A stretch of 64,000 nucleotides of DNA from Terriglobia bacterium. Its GTDB lineage: Bacteria; Acidobacteriota; Terriglobia; Acidiferrales; UBA7541. A program made the translations under genes and the position numbers. Every line of letters begins with the position of its first letter. Position 1 is the first letter of the stretch. Below are positions 8,465 to 17,977 of this stretch, in pieces. The stretch covers positions 1 through 64,000 of the forward strand of contig JAIQFG010000004.1 in the NCBI GenBank assembly GCA_020073375.1, written 5' to 3'. Below the pieces are notes generated by a model. The model ran no database searches and was not told the origin of the DNA. It worked only from the letters and a program-made list of their open reading frames with translations.

Positions 8465-8899
8465 TCAGGTCAAAAACACTTCGCCGGGCAGCGTGGAAAT
8501 AAGAATCAGGATAAACACCAGCACGATGGCCCCAAGCAGAAGATTGACCTGGCGGCGCTGCAGCGAAATGCGTCCCGCGGCGAACAATTTGCATCGCGTG
8601 CCGACGATCCAGTGCAGCACGATCAGCAGGACCACCAGCGCCAGCTTGATGTGCAGCCAGCGCGCGTGCAGGTAGTAGGATTTATTCGCCAAAACCAGCA
8701 CGATCCCAGCAAGCAGCGTGAGCAAAGCGCCGGGATCGGCGATCCCCCGCAAGAATATTTTTTCCAGCCCCGCGAGAGCCTCGCGCGCCTCCACGGCCGT
8801 CTCCTGCGTGTGCCGGGAAAGCACCACGGTCGATACCAGCAGACCGCTCACCCAAAACACCAATCCGAAAATATGAACCACCAGCGTCCAGGCTACCAT
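8465..8899 (-). CDS. HemJ/CopD-like four-TM membrane protein
   Basis: This 144-residue protein has four hydrophobic helices. The first contains VVHIFGLVFWVSGLLVS, the second ALLTLLAGIVLVLANKSYY, and the third HARWLHIKLALVVLLIVLH. The invariant-looking histidines in helix 1 and in the W-x-H-x-K-x3 segment match the HemJ (protoporphyrinogen oxidase)/CopD membrane family, where His residues bind heme. The length is typical of HemJ. It stands alone without heme-biosynthesis neighbours, so the assignment to family is stronger than the assignment to the enzyme. Confidence 0.7.
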   Translation of the reverse strand: MVAWTLVVHIFGLVFWVSGLLVSTVVLSRHTQETAVEAREALAGLEKIFLRGIADPGALLTLLAGIVLVLANKSYYLHARWLHIKLALVVLLIVLHWIVGTRCKLFAAGRISLQRRQVNLLLGAIVLVFILILISTLPGEVFLT

Positions 8900-9055
8900 T
8901 TTGGTTTTTACCTTTGCGACATCCTATCACCGTTGGGTTTATAAAGCGGAAAGCTTCCGCGCCGGCGCCGCAAATTCGTTGAGTCAGCAGCTGCGGCAGC
9001 GTATGATGCGCGAAACCATCCCGCCGGCGGGAGGTTTCCGCAAACAGGAGGCATA

Positions 9056-9532
9056 GTGTCCAAGGTCATCGGTTCCCGCATGGCTGCCGAAATCGAAGGC
9101 GAATTTGTCGTTTTTCTCATCGGCATGAGGGTCAACAAACCCTGGAAACTGCACAAGTGGCTCCCTGTTTTTCTGGCCATGCCGAAAATGCTGAAGGAAC
9201 TCGAGGCGCATCCCGAGTCCGGATTCCTGGGGCACGCCGGCCTGGGCCGCATCATTGTGCAGTACTGGCGCTCGTTCGAGCACCTGGAAAATTATGCCCG
9301 CGCAAAGGAAAAGCATCACTGGCCCGCATGGGTCGATTTCAACCGGCGCTTGGGAAAAAGCCGCGGCGACGTGGGCATCTGGCATGAAACCTACATCGTC
9401 AAGCCCGGCGGCTACGAAGCCGTCTACAGCGGCATGCCCCCGTTCGGGCTGGGCAAGGCCGGCAAACTTGTCGCCGCAACCGGCAATCGCGAGGATGCCC
9501 GCTCGCGCATGACCGCCGCGGCGCCGCGGTAA
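9056..9532 (+). CDS. DUF4188 family protein
   Basis: A 158-residue soluble protein starting at GTG with AGGAGG (9046-9051) just upstream. Segments such as [40 protein letters not shown] and [20 protein letters not shown] are characteristic of the DUF4188 group, a dimeric alpha/beta-barrel (monooxygenase/dehydratase-like) family. The His-rich [10 protein letters not shown] and HETY regions could form a heme or substrate site. It is a monocistronic gene converging on the TPR gene. The reaction is unknown. Confidence 0.8.
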   Translation: MSKVIGSRMAAEIEGEFVVFLIGMRVNKPWKLHKWLPVFLAMPKMLKELEAHPESGFLGHAGLGRIIVQYWRSFEHLENYARAKEKHHWPAWVDFNRRLGKSRGDVGIWHETYIVKPGGYEAVYSGMPPFGLGKAGKLVAATGNREDARSRMTAAAPR

Positions 9533-9596
9533 AGACGCTCCGAACAGCGCGCACGGCAATGCGGCAAAATCAGGAGCGCCAAGCCACCCATCTCAA

Positions 9597-11846
9597 CTAC
9601 TTAAACTCCTGCACAAATTCCAGATTCGCCACCTCGACGGGAATGGATTTGAATTCCTTTCCCGCGAGCAACTGCTGCTGGTCGTTCACGCTTTTTTCCC
9701 ATTTCGCATAGCTTACGCTCAGCGAAGCCATCGCCCCCTGAATGGTTCGCGTAATGGCGATGACGTCCTGCAAATCCGCGAGCGCGCTGAACGGCGTGAA
9801 CCCGGACGTGGCAAGATCCAGGCTGGCCGTGGCCAGGTTCATGCCCATTGCAAATTTTTCGCCCCCGCTCATGCCCTCGGTTCCGAGTTTGGAATCCTCC
9901 AACCCGGGATAACGAACAAATAGGCGCGTATAGCTGTTCGCAAACCTGCGCGCCTGGGGACCCTCGATGGGCGTAAAAGAAGGAAGGTAAATCGGCGAAA
10001 GATACATATCCTGCTTGGCAAGTTTCAGCTTCAGCAGTCCGTGATCGGTCTCCACTTTCTTGATGTCAGCGAGTCCCAAGTCGATGGAATCGAAATCCTG
10101 CTGGCGCGCCGTGTTCGGCTCCACGATCAGGTCGCCGAGACCGTCCGCGCCGGCCGGCTTGCGTGGCGGCGCCGCCTTCCCATTCTTGTCATAGGACGAA
10201 AGCGCAATCAGGCGAACTTTGTCGCGCGTCAGCTCGACTTTCTCAGCCTCGTCCTGCTTGTGTCCGCGCAGTTCGGCGTAAAAAGAAACAGGCAGGCCCT
10301 GGCTGGCGGCCACATCGAAACTCCGCATGGCCGAACCGCCGTCATTGGCCTGCAGATAGACCAGTCCCATGAGCTGGTTTGCTTCCGCTCCCAGCGGAAA
10401 AAGCGCCAGAGCGACATGGAGATGCTCGCTGGCGCGGGATAATTGCTGCTGGGCGTACGCGAACGGCACGGCAAAGCCGCCGACGATACCTTTCGCAGCG
10501 GATTGTTCCTGCTTTTTCTTCACCAGCGCTCGTTTGGCCCGCAGGGCGCTGCGGTTTTCGGACTCGTTGAACGTCAGGTTCATGGCCCGGTTGAACAAAT
10601 CTGCGACAATGTCGCCCGCGGCGTCGACTTCCTGGTCATACTTGGTTTTTTTCGCTTCGAGTGTGCTCAGGTGGAGCGCCGCCTCGTCCTTGCCGCTTTG
10701 TTCGGATGACAATTGAATGTAGCCGTTGAAATTCTCCCGCGCGCGATCGATGTTCCCCATGGACTCGTGGAGCAGCCCCAGTTTCCATTTGGTAAGCGCG
10801 AAGTCCGGGGCCAGGTCAGCGGCTTTGTTCAGGTCCGCCAGCGCCCGATCGTATTTGCGTTCCGCAAGCGAGCCGTAGACCGAGGCATAGAGGCGCCGCA
10901 CTTCAATCCCGTTCTGGCCCGGCAAGCCCAGCAGCAATTTCAAGTCGGCCATGCGGGCGCGAACGTCGCCGGCATCGAGGGCGCCGGGGGACGTTTGCAT
11001 GTATTTCTCCAGCAGCCGGACAGCCTCGGCGGTCCGCCCGTTGGTTTCCGCGCAATTCGCAAGGTCGAAGGTGACCGATGGACTGTTCAGCAGCGGGCCT
11101 TTCAACTCTGCCAGTGCGTCGCACAAACTCGACCTGCGTGAGGCGGTAACGCTGGCATGAAGGCTGGCCGGGGGTTTTGCGTTGGCAGGAGCCGGCTGTG
11201 CGGGAGCGGCGCCGGCATCGGAGGATGGCTCCTCGCTGCCCTCCGCATCTTCCAGCGACGCGTCCACCCCGATGCTGTCGGAGAGCCGGTTGATGCGCGC
11301 GATTCGATCCTTGTCGCCGGCGTTCATCGCCGACGAGTTTTCGCCCGTGGTGAAGTACGTCATCAGTTGCGAGAGTTTCTGTTTTTGCTTCGGGTCCGGC
11401 GTGCCCATCCTGGCCTTGCCCAGATATTCCAGGGCCTTGTCGCGTTGCCCGATCTGGTAGTAGCAGAGCGCCATGTCGTAGGCGATCACGGACTGGAGAG
11501 ACCCCAATTTCATTCCCTCGTCCAGGCCTGCGGCGGCCTCGCTAAACTTGCGCGTCTCATAGAGTTTGTGCGCTTGGTTCAGATCGTCTTTCACGCGCTT
11601 GTGAATTTCATCGTCCAGGCGCTTGATGGCCTCCGTCACGTCTTTCATTTCGATCAGCGCCTGGGACTCGGCATACTTCGCGCGCGCCTCCACCCATTGC
11701 CCGGCCTTCTCCAGCTTTTGGGCTTCCGCGGTCATCGTTTTGACCTGCGCCTCGAGTTCCTTTTTCTGGGTCTTTTCCAGATTGTCCGCCGCCAGTGAGG
11801 AACTCAAAACCAAAACGAGGATCAGAAGAATTGTCTTGTATCGCAT
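9597..11846 (-). CDS. Large exported TPR-repeat protein
   Basis: The 749-residue protein starts with a signal peptide (MRYKTILLILVLVLSSSLAA) and then alternates helical TPR-like repeats, e.g. AHKLYETRKFSEAAAGLDEG, YQIGQRDKALEYLGKA, LYASVYGSLAERKYDRALADL and LLHESMGNIDRARENFNGYI. A low-complexity Ala/Pro linker separates two repeat blocks (about residues 205-240). The last ~200 residues are non-TPR and contain SFTPIEGPQARRFANSYTRL. It is probably a periplasmic scaffold for protein contacts. GGGAGC lies before the ATG. No operon partner is evident. Confidence 0.8.
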   Translation of the reverse strand: MRYKTILLILVLVLSSSLAADNLEKTQKKELEAQVKTMTAEAQKLEKAGQWVEARAKYAESQALIEMKDVTEAIKRLDDEIHKRVKDDLNQAHKLYETRKFSEAAAGLDEGMKLGSLQSVIAYDMALCYYQIGQRDKALEYLGKARMGTPDPKQKQKLSQLMTYFTTGENSSAMNAGDKDRIARINRLSDSIGVDASLEDAEGSEEPSSDAGAAPAQPAPANAKPPASLHASVTASRRSSLCDALAELKGPLLNSPSVTFDLANCAETNGRTAEAVRLLEKYMQTSPGALDAGDVRARMADLKLLLGLPGQNGIEVRRLYASVYGSLAERKYDRALADLNKAADLAPDFALTKWKLGLLHESMGNIDRARENFNGYIQLSSEQSGKDEAALHLSTLEAKKTKYDQEVDAAGDIVADLFNRAMNLTFNESENRSALRAKRALVKKKQEQSAAKGIVGGFAVPFAYAQQQLSRASEHLHVALALFPLGAEANQLMGLVYLQANDGGSAMRSFDVAASQGLPVSFYAELRGHKQDEAEKVELTRDKVRLIALSSYDKNGKAAPPRKPAGADGLGDLIVEPNTARQQDFDSIDLGLADIKKVETDHGLLKLKLAKQDMYLSPIYLPSFTPIEGPQARRFANSYTRLFVRYPGLEDSKLGTEGMSGGEKFAMGMNLATASLDLATSGFTPFSALADLQDVIAITRTIQGAMASLSVSYAKWEKSVNDQQQLLAGKEFKSIPVEVANLEFVQEFK

Positions 11847-12082
11847 AAGCTCCCTTCAAGAGAGTCCCCGACCACGCGATGAAAGCGCCCGAAGCATAGC
11901 ATGACCTGATTGCGCAGGACGCGGGACAATCAGCCAGGCCCCTCCCATATATCACGGGTCTTTTTCACGTGACATGAAATGGAATGCGGATTCATCGGAA
12001 TCTTAGTTTTGTTAAGATCCAAAGGCCGGCAGGACTGATCTCGCGGTAGAAATATGTGGATTGTTCGACGCAGAGGACCTGA

Positions 12083-12661
12083 ATGTTTTGCTTCTCAAAG
12101 CCCAACACAGAATCCATTCACGCGTTCGTCTCTACCCAGGCAAACCAGCCATTTTCGTACTCCGAGGTCGGGGCTACCCGGAGTGGAGCGCCGAAGGGGT
12201 ACACCCACGATCACAACCGGATTCAATTGGGTCAGGGCGCTGAAGTCTTTGAACGCGCAAAAAGCGCTGTACGCCGGTGGAGTATGTTCGATATGCCTTG
12301 GATCGAGCTGTGTTACCGCGAAACTCCCATTGAGCCCGGGGCAACAGTAGCGGTGTTGGTCTCGCATTTCGGATTTTTGTCCCTGAACAAATGCAGAATC
12401 GTCTATGTGATTGAGGAAGAAAGCGAAGATTTAAAAAAATTCGGATTTTCATACGGCACCCTGTTCGAGCATGGCGCGATCGGTGAGGAAAGGTTCTCGG
12501 TAGAGTATCAATGCAAGGACAATTCCGTTTGGTATGACATCTACGCTTTTTCCCGCCCGAAGCTCATCACGCGTCTCGGTTATCCGCTCGTGCGCGCCCT
12601 GCAGAAGCGATTCGCGAGAGAGTCAAAACTTGCCATGATCAAAGCCGTTCAGCCTGGCTAG
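12083..12661 (+). CDS. DUF1990 family protein
   Basis: A 192-residue protein with AGAGGA ahead of the ATG. It contains the DUF1990 pattern: FSYSEVGATRSGAPKGYTHD near the N-terminus, GQGAEVFERAKSAVRRWSMF, IEPGATVAVLVSHFGFLSL, and the C-terminal YDIYAFSRPKLITRLGYPLV. Members are uncharacterised and predicted to have a lipocalin/SRPBCC-like ligand cavity. Its stop overlaps by 4 bp the stop of the convergent spermidine-synthase-like gene, leaving no room for a terminator between them. Confidence 0.85.
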   Translation: MFCFSKPNTESIHAFVSTQANQPFSYSEVGATRSGAPKGYTHDHNRIQLGQGAEVFERAKSAVRRWSMFDMPWIELCYRETPIEPGATVAVLVSHFGFLSLNKCRIVYVIEEESEDLKKFGFSYGTLFEHGAIGEERFSVEYQCKDNSVWYDIYAFSRPKLITRLGYPLVRALQKRFARESKLAMIKAVQPG

Positions 12662-13365
12662 CAAGCTCCTGATTTGTAACCCAGAAAAATTATATGGCGT
12701 GGCCCGCCCTTCTTAAATCGCCCGCGCACACGCTGCACTCGGACCCCGAATCCGCCCTTGCCCAAGCGCTGCTCAAATTTGCGGTCTTCCTGGGCCGCCC
12801 AGACAGCCAGTACGCCATGCGTCTTAAGGGCCTCGCGGGCGGCGGCGATTCCGCCGGTGCCATACAGTCCGGCGTTGTCCGAGGCCGAAAATGCCTCCGG
12901 TCCGTTGTCCACGTCCAGCAGCACGGCATCGAATTTTGCGCGATTGGAGCGGAGAACCGCGCCGACATCAGCGGTCTCGACCCGCACACGCGTGTCGTTC
13001 AGCGGGTGGCCGGCAAGCGGACCGAGGGGGCCGCGATTCCACTCCACCACCGCAGGCACCAGTTCGGCGACAACCACGGTCGCATCGCGCGAAAGCAGAT
13101 CGAGCGTTGCCCGCAAAGTAAAACCCATTCCGAGCCCGCCGATCAGCACGCTCGGCCGCTTCAGAGTTCGCGCACGTTCGCAGCCGAACGCCGCCAGCGC
13201 ATCCTCAGAGCCGTGCATCCGGCTGGACATCAGGATCGCGCCGCCGGCGAGCAGGATGTATTCGCCATCGCGGCGCGTCAGCTTCAGGACGGTTCCGTCC
13301 GGAGATATCGTCTCGCCGAGCAACTCGAAGGGCTTCACGGATGCGATAGTACAGGAAATGGCCAA
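12658..13365 (-). CDS. Spermidine-synthase-like methyltransferase-fold protein
   Basis: The 235-residue protein keeps the nucleotide-binding fold of spermidine synthases and related methyltransferases: ILMSSRMHGSEDALAAF (aminopropyltransferase-type entry segment), VLIGGLGMGFTLRATLDLL, VVAELVPAVVEWN and AVLLDVDNGPEAF. Typical spermidine synthases are longer and have an N-terminal beta domain, so this is a short orphan member whose substrate is unclear. The longest frame starts with TTG at 13365; GTG 13338 is an alternative, and neither has an obvious RBS. Confidence 0.7.
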   Translation of the reverse strand: MAISCTIASVKPFELLGETISPDGTVLKLTRRDGEYILLAGGAILMSSRMHGSEDALAAFGCERARTLKRPSVLIGGLGMGFTLRATLDLLSRDATVVVAELVPAVVEWNRGPLGPLAGHPLNDTRVRVETADVGAVLRSNRAKFDAVLLDVDNGPEAFSASDNAGLYGTGGIAAAREALKTHGVLAVWAAQEDRKFEQRLGKGGFGVRVQRVRGRFKKGGPRHIIFLGYKSGAC

Positions 13366-13601
13366 GCGCGAACGCTAGACTTGGTTTGATTTTTGGGTGC
13401 GGCACCCGGCACTTCCCGTTGCCCGGCAACTTCCTCTACTCCGTAACTCCCTCACTAACTGCTCGGCAACTCGCTCTTGCCACCTGCCCTGTCTTTGCTA
13501 TAGTCGTTGCGTTGTTCGCATCCATCCGGATGGGACCCGCGCGACAGCGCCCGCGCCCCCATACCGCGGCGAGCACCTTCCCCCATTACGAGGAGACTTG
13601 T

Positions 13602-15932
13602 GTGCGCGTTCTGACTCCAACTGAAAATCATCGTCTGAATGAATTGATCGGCTTCCTGGGCGTGACGATCGCCGTGCTGATGGCGCTGTCGCTGATTTCT
13701 TACAGCCCGCACGACCCGTCGTTCAACGTTTCGGCGCAATCGCCCGAATTCCATGCGGCGCGCAACTGGATCGGCCCGTTCGGCGCGTACCTTTCGGACT
13801 TGCTGTTCCAGGGGTTCGGCTACGCGGTGTTTCTGCTGCCGATTGGGATCTTTGTGCTCGGCTCGCAGTGGTTCCGCAGCGAACCGGTGGAATCGCCGGG
13901 CGTAAAAATTGCGGGCTACGCCATGCTGGTGTTGATGGTTCCGGCGATGCTGACGCTGTGGCACATTCCGGAAGTGCGCGGCGCGATTCCCCCCGGAGGA
14001 TTGGTGGGGCATCTGGTGTCGCGGGGACTGATTGCCGCGTTCAACGTGATCGGCGCGAACGTGGTGGCCGTCGCGATTTTCTTCGTCTCGCTTTTTTTCA
14101 CCACGAAATTTTCATTCATCGAGACGCACCACACCCTGCGCGGCCCGCTCGGTAAACTGAATTTCATCGGCCCTCTGAAGGAGCGCTACTACAATTGGCG
14201 CGAGGACCGCGAGCAGCGGCTCGAGCAGGAACGCATGCGCAAGCGCCTGGAACAGATCAAGAATGAAGGCCGCCCGCCTATCCCCGAACAGGCCGTGGCC
14301 GAGGTGGACGGCAGCGCCACCATCGAGCGCGAGGATCGGGAAGACACCCGCCGCAGGGAACCCGAGCGCCCGCACGCCATCGTGTTCAGCAGCCCGGAAG
14401 AGAAGAAATCGGCTCCGAAGAACGCCGGATCGCCGCGCATCGCCAAGGGTGCGACGTCGTTCCGGCTTCCCTCTCCCGATCTGTTGCGCCCGGCGCCGCA
14501 CAGCGAAAAAATCGACGAGGACGAACTGAAGGAATGCGCGCACGCCATCGAGCAGAAGTGCCAGGAGTTCGATATCGGCGGCCGCATCACGCAGATTAAT
14601 CCCGGACCGGTGGTCACTACTTACGAACTGAAGCCCGAAGCCGGCATCAAATACAGCCGCATCACCGGGCTCGCCGACGATCTTTGCCTCGCCCTGAAGG
14701 CTGAGTCCATCCTGATCGAGCGCATCCCCGGAAAATCCACCGTCGGCATCGAAGTTCCCAACGCGCGCCGCCAGACCATCGCCCTGCGCGAGCAGATCGA
14801 ATCGGCCGAATTCGTGAATTCGCCGTCGAAGCTCACGCTGGCCCTGGGCAAGGACCTCATCGGGCGCAACCGCGTTTCCGACCTCTCCCAGATGCCGCAC
14901 CTGCTGATCGCCGGATCCACCGGCACCGGCAAGAGCGTTTTTCTCAACTCCCTGATTCTCTCCATGCTCTTCAAGGGGTCGCCGGACGAACTGAAAATGG
15001 TGATGATCGACCCGAAGCGCCTGGAACTCGGACTGTACGAAGACATCCCGCACCTGCTGGCGCCGGTGGTCACCGATCCGAAAGTGGCGTCGAACGTTTT
15101 GCGCAATGCCACGCGCGAGATGGAATCGCGGCTGAAGCTGCTGGCCGAGCGCGGCGTGCGCAACATCGATCAGTACAACCGCACGTTCCAGAAAGGCCAG
15201 TCGCTCTCGCTGTTTGACGACACCGAAGGCTCCGAGCACAAGCCCCTGCCCTACATCGTCATCATTATTGACGAGCTCGCCGACCTGATGATGGTCGACA
15301 CCAGCAACGTCGAGGAATCGATCACACGCCTGGCGCAAATGGCCCGCGCCGTCGGCATTCACCTGATCCTGGCGACGCAGCGGCCGTCGGTGGACGTCAT
15401 CACCGGCTTGATCAAAGCCAACTTCCCCGCGCGCATTTCCTTCCGCGTGGCCAGCAAAGTCGATTCGCGCACGATTCTCGACGCCAACGGCTCGGAATCG
15501 CTGCTCGGACGCGGCGACATGCTCTATCTCCCGGCTGGATCGGCGCGCCTGAACCGCATGCACGGCCCGTTCGTCACCGAGGACGAAATTACCGCCGTGT
15601 GCGATCACTGGCGCGCGCAAGGCAAGGCCGTCTACAACGAGCGCCTGCTCGAAGCCCCCAGGGAAGAAAGCGCCGAAGCCCCCGATGGCGATCCCGGCGG
15701 CGAGGAGGTCGACGACGCTCTCTACCAGGATGCCGTGCGCGTTGTCTGCGAAGCCGGCCGCGCTTCCACTTCCACGCTACAGCGCCGCCTGCGTATCGGC
15801 TACGGCCGCGCCGCCCGCCTGATCGACATCATGGAAAAAGACGGCATCGTCGGCCCGCCCGACGGCACCAAGCCCCGCGAAGTCCTCAAGGCCAAAGACT
15901 GGATGCGCGAGGTGGACTCGTCGTTGCGGTAA
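13602..15932 (+). CDS. ftsK: DNA translocase FtsK/SpoIIIE
   Basis: FtsK pumps chromosomal DNA through the closing septum and activates dimer resolution. GTG 13602 has AGGAG 6 nt upstream and gives 776 residues starting VRVLTPTENH. The open frame extends further upstream, but without a good start. Order: four N-terminal membrane helices (about residues 15-180), a short linker, the beta domain, the RecA-like motor with Walker A AGSTGTGKSVFLNSLIL and Walker B YIVIIIDELADLMMV, the FtsK motif ATQRPSVDVITGLIKANFPA, and a C-terminal winged-helix gamma domain (STSTLQRRLRIGYGRAARLI) that reads KOPS-type polarity sequences. Confidence 0.95.
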   Translation: MRVLTPTENHRLNELIGFLGVTIAVLMALSLISYSPHDPSFNVSAQSPEFHAARNWIGPFGAYLSDLLFQGFGYAVFLLPIGIFVLGSQWFRSEPVESPGVKIAGYAMLVLMVPAMLTLWHIPEVRGAIPPGGLVGHLVSRGLIAAFNVIGANVVAVAIFFVSLFFTTKFSFIETHHTLRGPLGKLNFIGPLKERYYNWREDREQRLEQERMRKRLEQIKNEGRPPIPEQAVAEVDGSATIEREDREDTRRREPERPHAIVFSSPEEKKSAPKNAGSPRIAKGATSFRLPSPDLLRPAPHSEKIDEDELKECAHAIEQKCQEFDIGGRITQINPGPVVTTYELKPEAGIKYSRITGLADDLCLALKAESILIERIPGKSTVGIEVPNARRQTIALREQIESAEFVNSPSKLTLALGKDLIGRNRVSDLSQMPHLLIAGSTGTGKSVFLNSLILSMLFKGSPDELKMVMIDPKRLELGLYEDIPHLLAPVVTDPKVASNVLRNATREMESRLKLLAERGVRNIDQYNRTFQKGQSLSLFDDTEGSEHKPLPYIVIIIDELADLMMVDTSNVEESITRLAQMARAVGIHLILATQRPSVDVITGLIKANFPARISFRVASKVDSRTILDANGSESLLGRGDMLYLPAGSARLNRMHGPFVTEDEITAVCDHWRAQGKAVYNERLLEAPREESAEAPDGDPGGEEVDDALYQDAVRVVCEAGRASTSTLQRRLRIGYGRAARLIDIMEKDGIVGPPDGTKPREVLKAKDWMREVDSSLR

Positions 15933-15934
15933 AG

Positions 15935-15966
15935 CTGGAGGTTGGAGGCTGGAAGTTGGAAGTTTG
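15935..15966 (+). repeat. Purine-rich short tandem repeats after ftsK
   Basis: The sequence repeats degenerate units of the type TGGAGGT/TGGAAGT (AGCTGGAGGTTGGAGGCTGG and on) directly after the ftsK stop. It is a low-complexity element with no coding sense. Confidence 0.6.
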
Positions 15967-16009
15967 AAGATCGACACTCGGTGATAAGCACAGGAATCGG
16001 CATTTAATT

Positions 16010-16044
16010 TCCTTGCCTCCTTGCTTCCCTGCCTCCTTGCTCCC
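16010..16044 (+). repeat. Pyrimidine-rich 8-bp tandem repeat
   Basis: Four degenerate copies of an 8-bp unit (CTTGCCTC, CTTGCTTC, CCTGCCTC, CTTGCTCC) lie about 65 bp before tRNA-Phe. Its complement is rich in GGAGG-like strings. Confidence 0.6.
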
Positions 16045-16108
16045 GCATTACCTCCAGATCATTTGACACGTCCCCAACGCGCCCGTACAATTCTTTGGTT
16101 CCATCGGT

Positions 16109-16183
16109 GCCGGGGTAGCTCACCGGTAGAGCGCGGCCCTGAAAAGGCCGGCGTAGGGAGTTCAACTCTCCCCCCCGGCACCA
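16109..16183 (+). tRNA. tRNA-Phe (GAA)
   Basis: A complete cloverleaf of 75 nt including an encoded CCA. Acceptor arms GCCGGGG/CCCCGGC, D stem GCTC/GAGC, anticodon stem CGGCC/GGCCG with loop CTGAAAA (anticodon GAA), variable GCGTA, and T stem GGGAG/CTCCC with loop TTCAACT all pair perfectly. Discriminator base A fits tRNA-Phe. Confidence 0.95.
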
Positions 16184-16380
16184 TTATCCTGCTTATCGAT
16201 CAGCGTGTTCCGAGGGTTGTAGGCCTTTCTGCACCTGTTGCATTTCTGCATGGACAAAATTCCCTGAACATAGGCTGGCGCGAATCCCAATAAACTTAGT
16301 TTGTATTTCCCAGGCAATTGAATCTATGATGGGCCCCAACTTTTGCCGTCTAATTTGGCAGGCAAGCCTGGGAGGCGCAT

Positions 16381-16869
16381 ATGCGCGGATGGGCCGGGTT
16401 GTTCGCGATCGTTTCTCTTGTCTTCTCGCTTCACATTTTGAGTGAGGGCGCCAACGCCCACGCGGCGCCTGCTGCCGCCCAATCCTCGGGGGCGGCGTCG
16501 GCCTCCAGCGATGCGCCCGCTCTGGATTATGACTTCTTCAAAACGCGCGTCGAGCCTATTTTTTTGAAAAAAAGGCCCACGCACGCCCGGTGCTACGTTT
16601 GCCATGAAGGCGCGAGCCACGCGCTGAACCTGGCCAAACTCGACGCCGGGAACGCGAATTGGACCGAAGAGGAATCGCGGCGCAATTTCGATACGGTCTC
16701 GCAGCTTGTGAATCCGGGCGACCCGCTGGGCAGCACGCTGCTGCGGCATCCGCTGGCGCCGGAAGCGGGAGGTGACGCGTTCCATTCCGGCGGAAGGCAA
16801 TTCGGGTCGCAGACCGACCCGGACTGGAAGACGCTTGCGGATTGGGTCCGCGGCCAGAAGGCGAAGTAA
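16381..16869 (+). CDS. Exported monoheme c-type cytochrome-like protein
   Basis: This 162-residue protein has a signal peptide (about residues 1-28), an Ala/Ser-rich linker, and a single heme-binding CYVCH motif (about residue 72-76) in the sequence VEPIFLKKRPTHARCYVCHE. That context resembles the planctomycete-type cytochrome C-like domain, in which the protein ends by a DWVRG segment as here. A GGGAGG site precedes the ATG. The YVTN beta-propeller gene follows 55 bp downstream, suggesting a joint role in the periplasm. Confidence 0.8.
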   Translation: MRGWAGLFAIVSLVFSLHILSEGANAHAAPAAAQSSGAASASSDAPALDYDFFKTRVEPIFLKKRPTHARCYVCHEGASHALNLAKLDAGNANWTEEESRRNFDTVSQLVNPGDPLGSTLLRHPLAPEAGGDAFHSGGRQFGSQTDPDWKTLADWVRGQKAK

Positions 16870-16924
16870 GAGTATCGTGCGGTTCGCAGCAAAATCCGGA
16901 TCTGTCATAGAAGGAGTCGAGATC

Positions 16925-17977
16925 ATGACGCGAAACAATCGAGTGCCGGCCCTGGCCGCGATGGCAATTTTGTGTTTTGTCGCGGCACGGCCCGCGGCGG
17001 CGGGAACATCCCGCATCTATGTCACCAACAGCGCGGGCGATTCTGTTTCTGTGATCGATCCGGTCACCAACAAGGTCGTGCAGACCATCTCCGGAATCGA
17101 GGTGCCTCACGGTGTGAACTTTTCCCGTGACGGCAAGGTGGTTTACATCAGCAACGAGTCCGAAAGCGTGCTCGATTTCGTGGACCAAAAGACCGGAAAG
17201 ATCATCAACAAGGTTCCGCTGAGCGGTCACCCCAACAACATCGCGGTGACGCATGACGGCCGCAACGTTCTCATTTGCATTGCGGCAGCCCCCGGCGCTC
17301 TTGACGTGGTCGATACGGCGTCGATGAAGCTGGTGAAGACCATCCCGGTCAAGGGCCCGCTTCACAACGTCTACGTAACCCCCGACGGGAAATTCGCGGT
17401 GGCGGGCTCGGTGGTGGCCAAGCGGCTGACCGTCTTCGATCTGAACTCGATGGAGCCGGCATGGGATGTTTCCTTCGATGGCGGCGTGCGGCCCATGACG
17501 TTTGACACCAACGCCGACGGATCGACTCGGCGGATTTTCGTGCAGTTGTCCAATCTTCACGGATTCGCCGTCGTCGACTTTGCAAGACGGCAGGAAGCGT
17601 CAAGGGTCATGTTGCCGGCCGGAAAATTCGGCAAAGAGGAATGGCGCCTGGGCACTCCGTCCCACGGCATCGCGGTTTCGCCAGATGGCAAGACGCTCTG
17701 GGTGAACAGCGTCCTGGCAAACGCGGTCTTCGAGTACTCGTTGCCGGATCTGAAGCTGGTGGGACATGCCGATCTCCCGGTCGTGGAGCGGCAGGGCAAG
17801 GCACCTTCCGGCGCGGTGCCGGAGTGGATCACGTTCACCCCGGACAATAAAACGGTGTATGTCTCGAACTCCGCGACAAGGTCGCTGTCGGCGATCGACA
17901 CGCAAACCCTGAAAGCAATCGCATCCATCCCGGTCGGTGAAGTTCCGAAGCGCATCAATACGCTGGTGCTGCCCTAG
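16925..17977 (+). CDS. Secreted YVTN-family beta-propeller protein
   Basis: The ATG at 16925 has AAGGAG 8 nt upstream and gives 350 residues with a signal peptide ending near AARPAAAG. Repeats of the YVTN type are evident: RIYVTNSAGDSVSVIDPVTN, VVYISNESESVLDFVDQKTG, NNIAVTHDGRNVLICI and KTVYVSNSATRSLSAIDTQT. They build a seven-bladed-type propeller on the outside of the cytoplasmic membrane. Function is unassigned; a binding or redox-partner role with the adjacent heme protein is only suggested by context. Confidence 0.85.
   Translation: MTRNNRVPALAAMAILCFVAARPAAAGTSRIYVTNSAGDSVSVIDPVTNKVVQTISGIEVPHGVNFSRDGKVVYISNESESVLDFVDQKTGKIINKVPLSGHPNNIAVTHDGRNVLICIAAAPGALDVVDTASMKLVKTIPVKGPLHNVYVTPDGKFAVAGSVVAKRLTVFDLNSMEPAWDVSFDGGVRPMTFDTNADGSTRRIFVQLSNLHGFAVVDFARRQEASRVMLPAGKFGKEEWRLGTPSHGIAVSPDGKTLWVNSVLANAVFEYSLPDLKLVGHADLPVVERQGKAPSGAVPEWITFTPDNKTVYVSNSATRSLSAIDTQTLKAIASIPVGEVPKRINTLVLP

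Noticed and set aside
8465-8899. Firm HemJ assignment
   Set aside because: Helix and His pattern fit the wider HemJ/CopD group, but no heme-synthesis context supports the enzyme name.
14112-15620. 502-codon open frame antisense to ftsK
   Set aside because: It lies wholly inside ftsK, has no family motif and is the usual long shadow frame of a high-GC gene.
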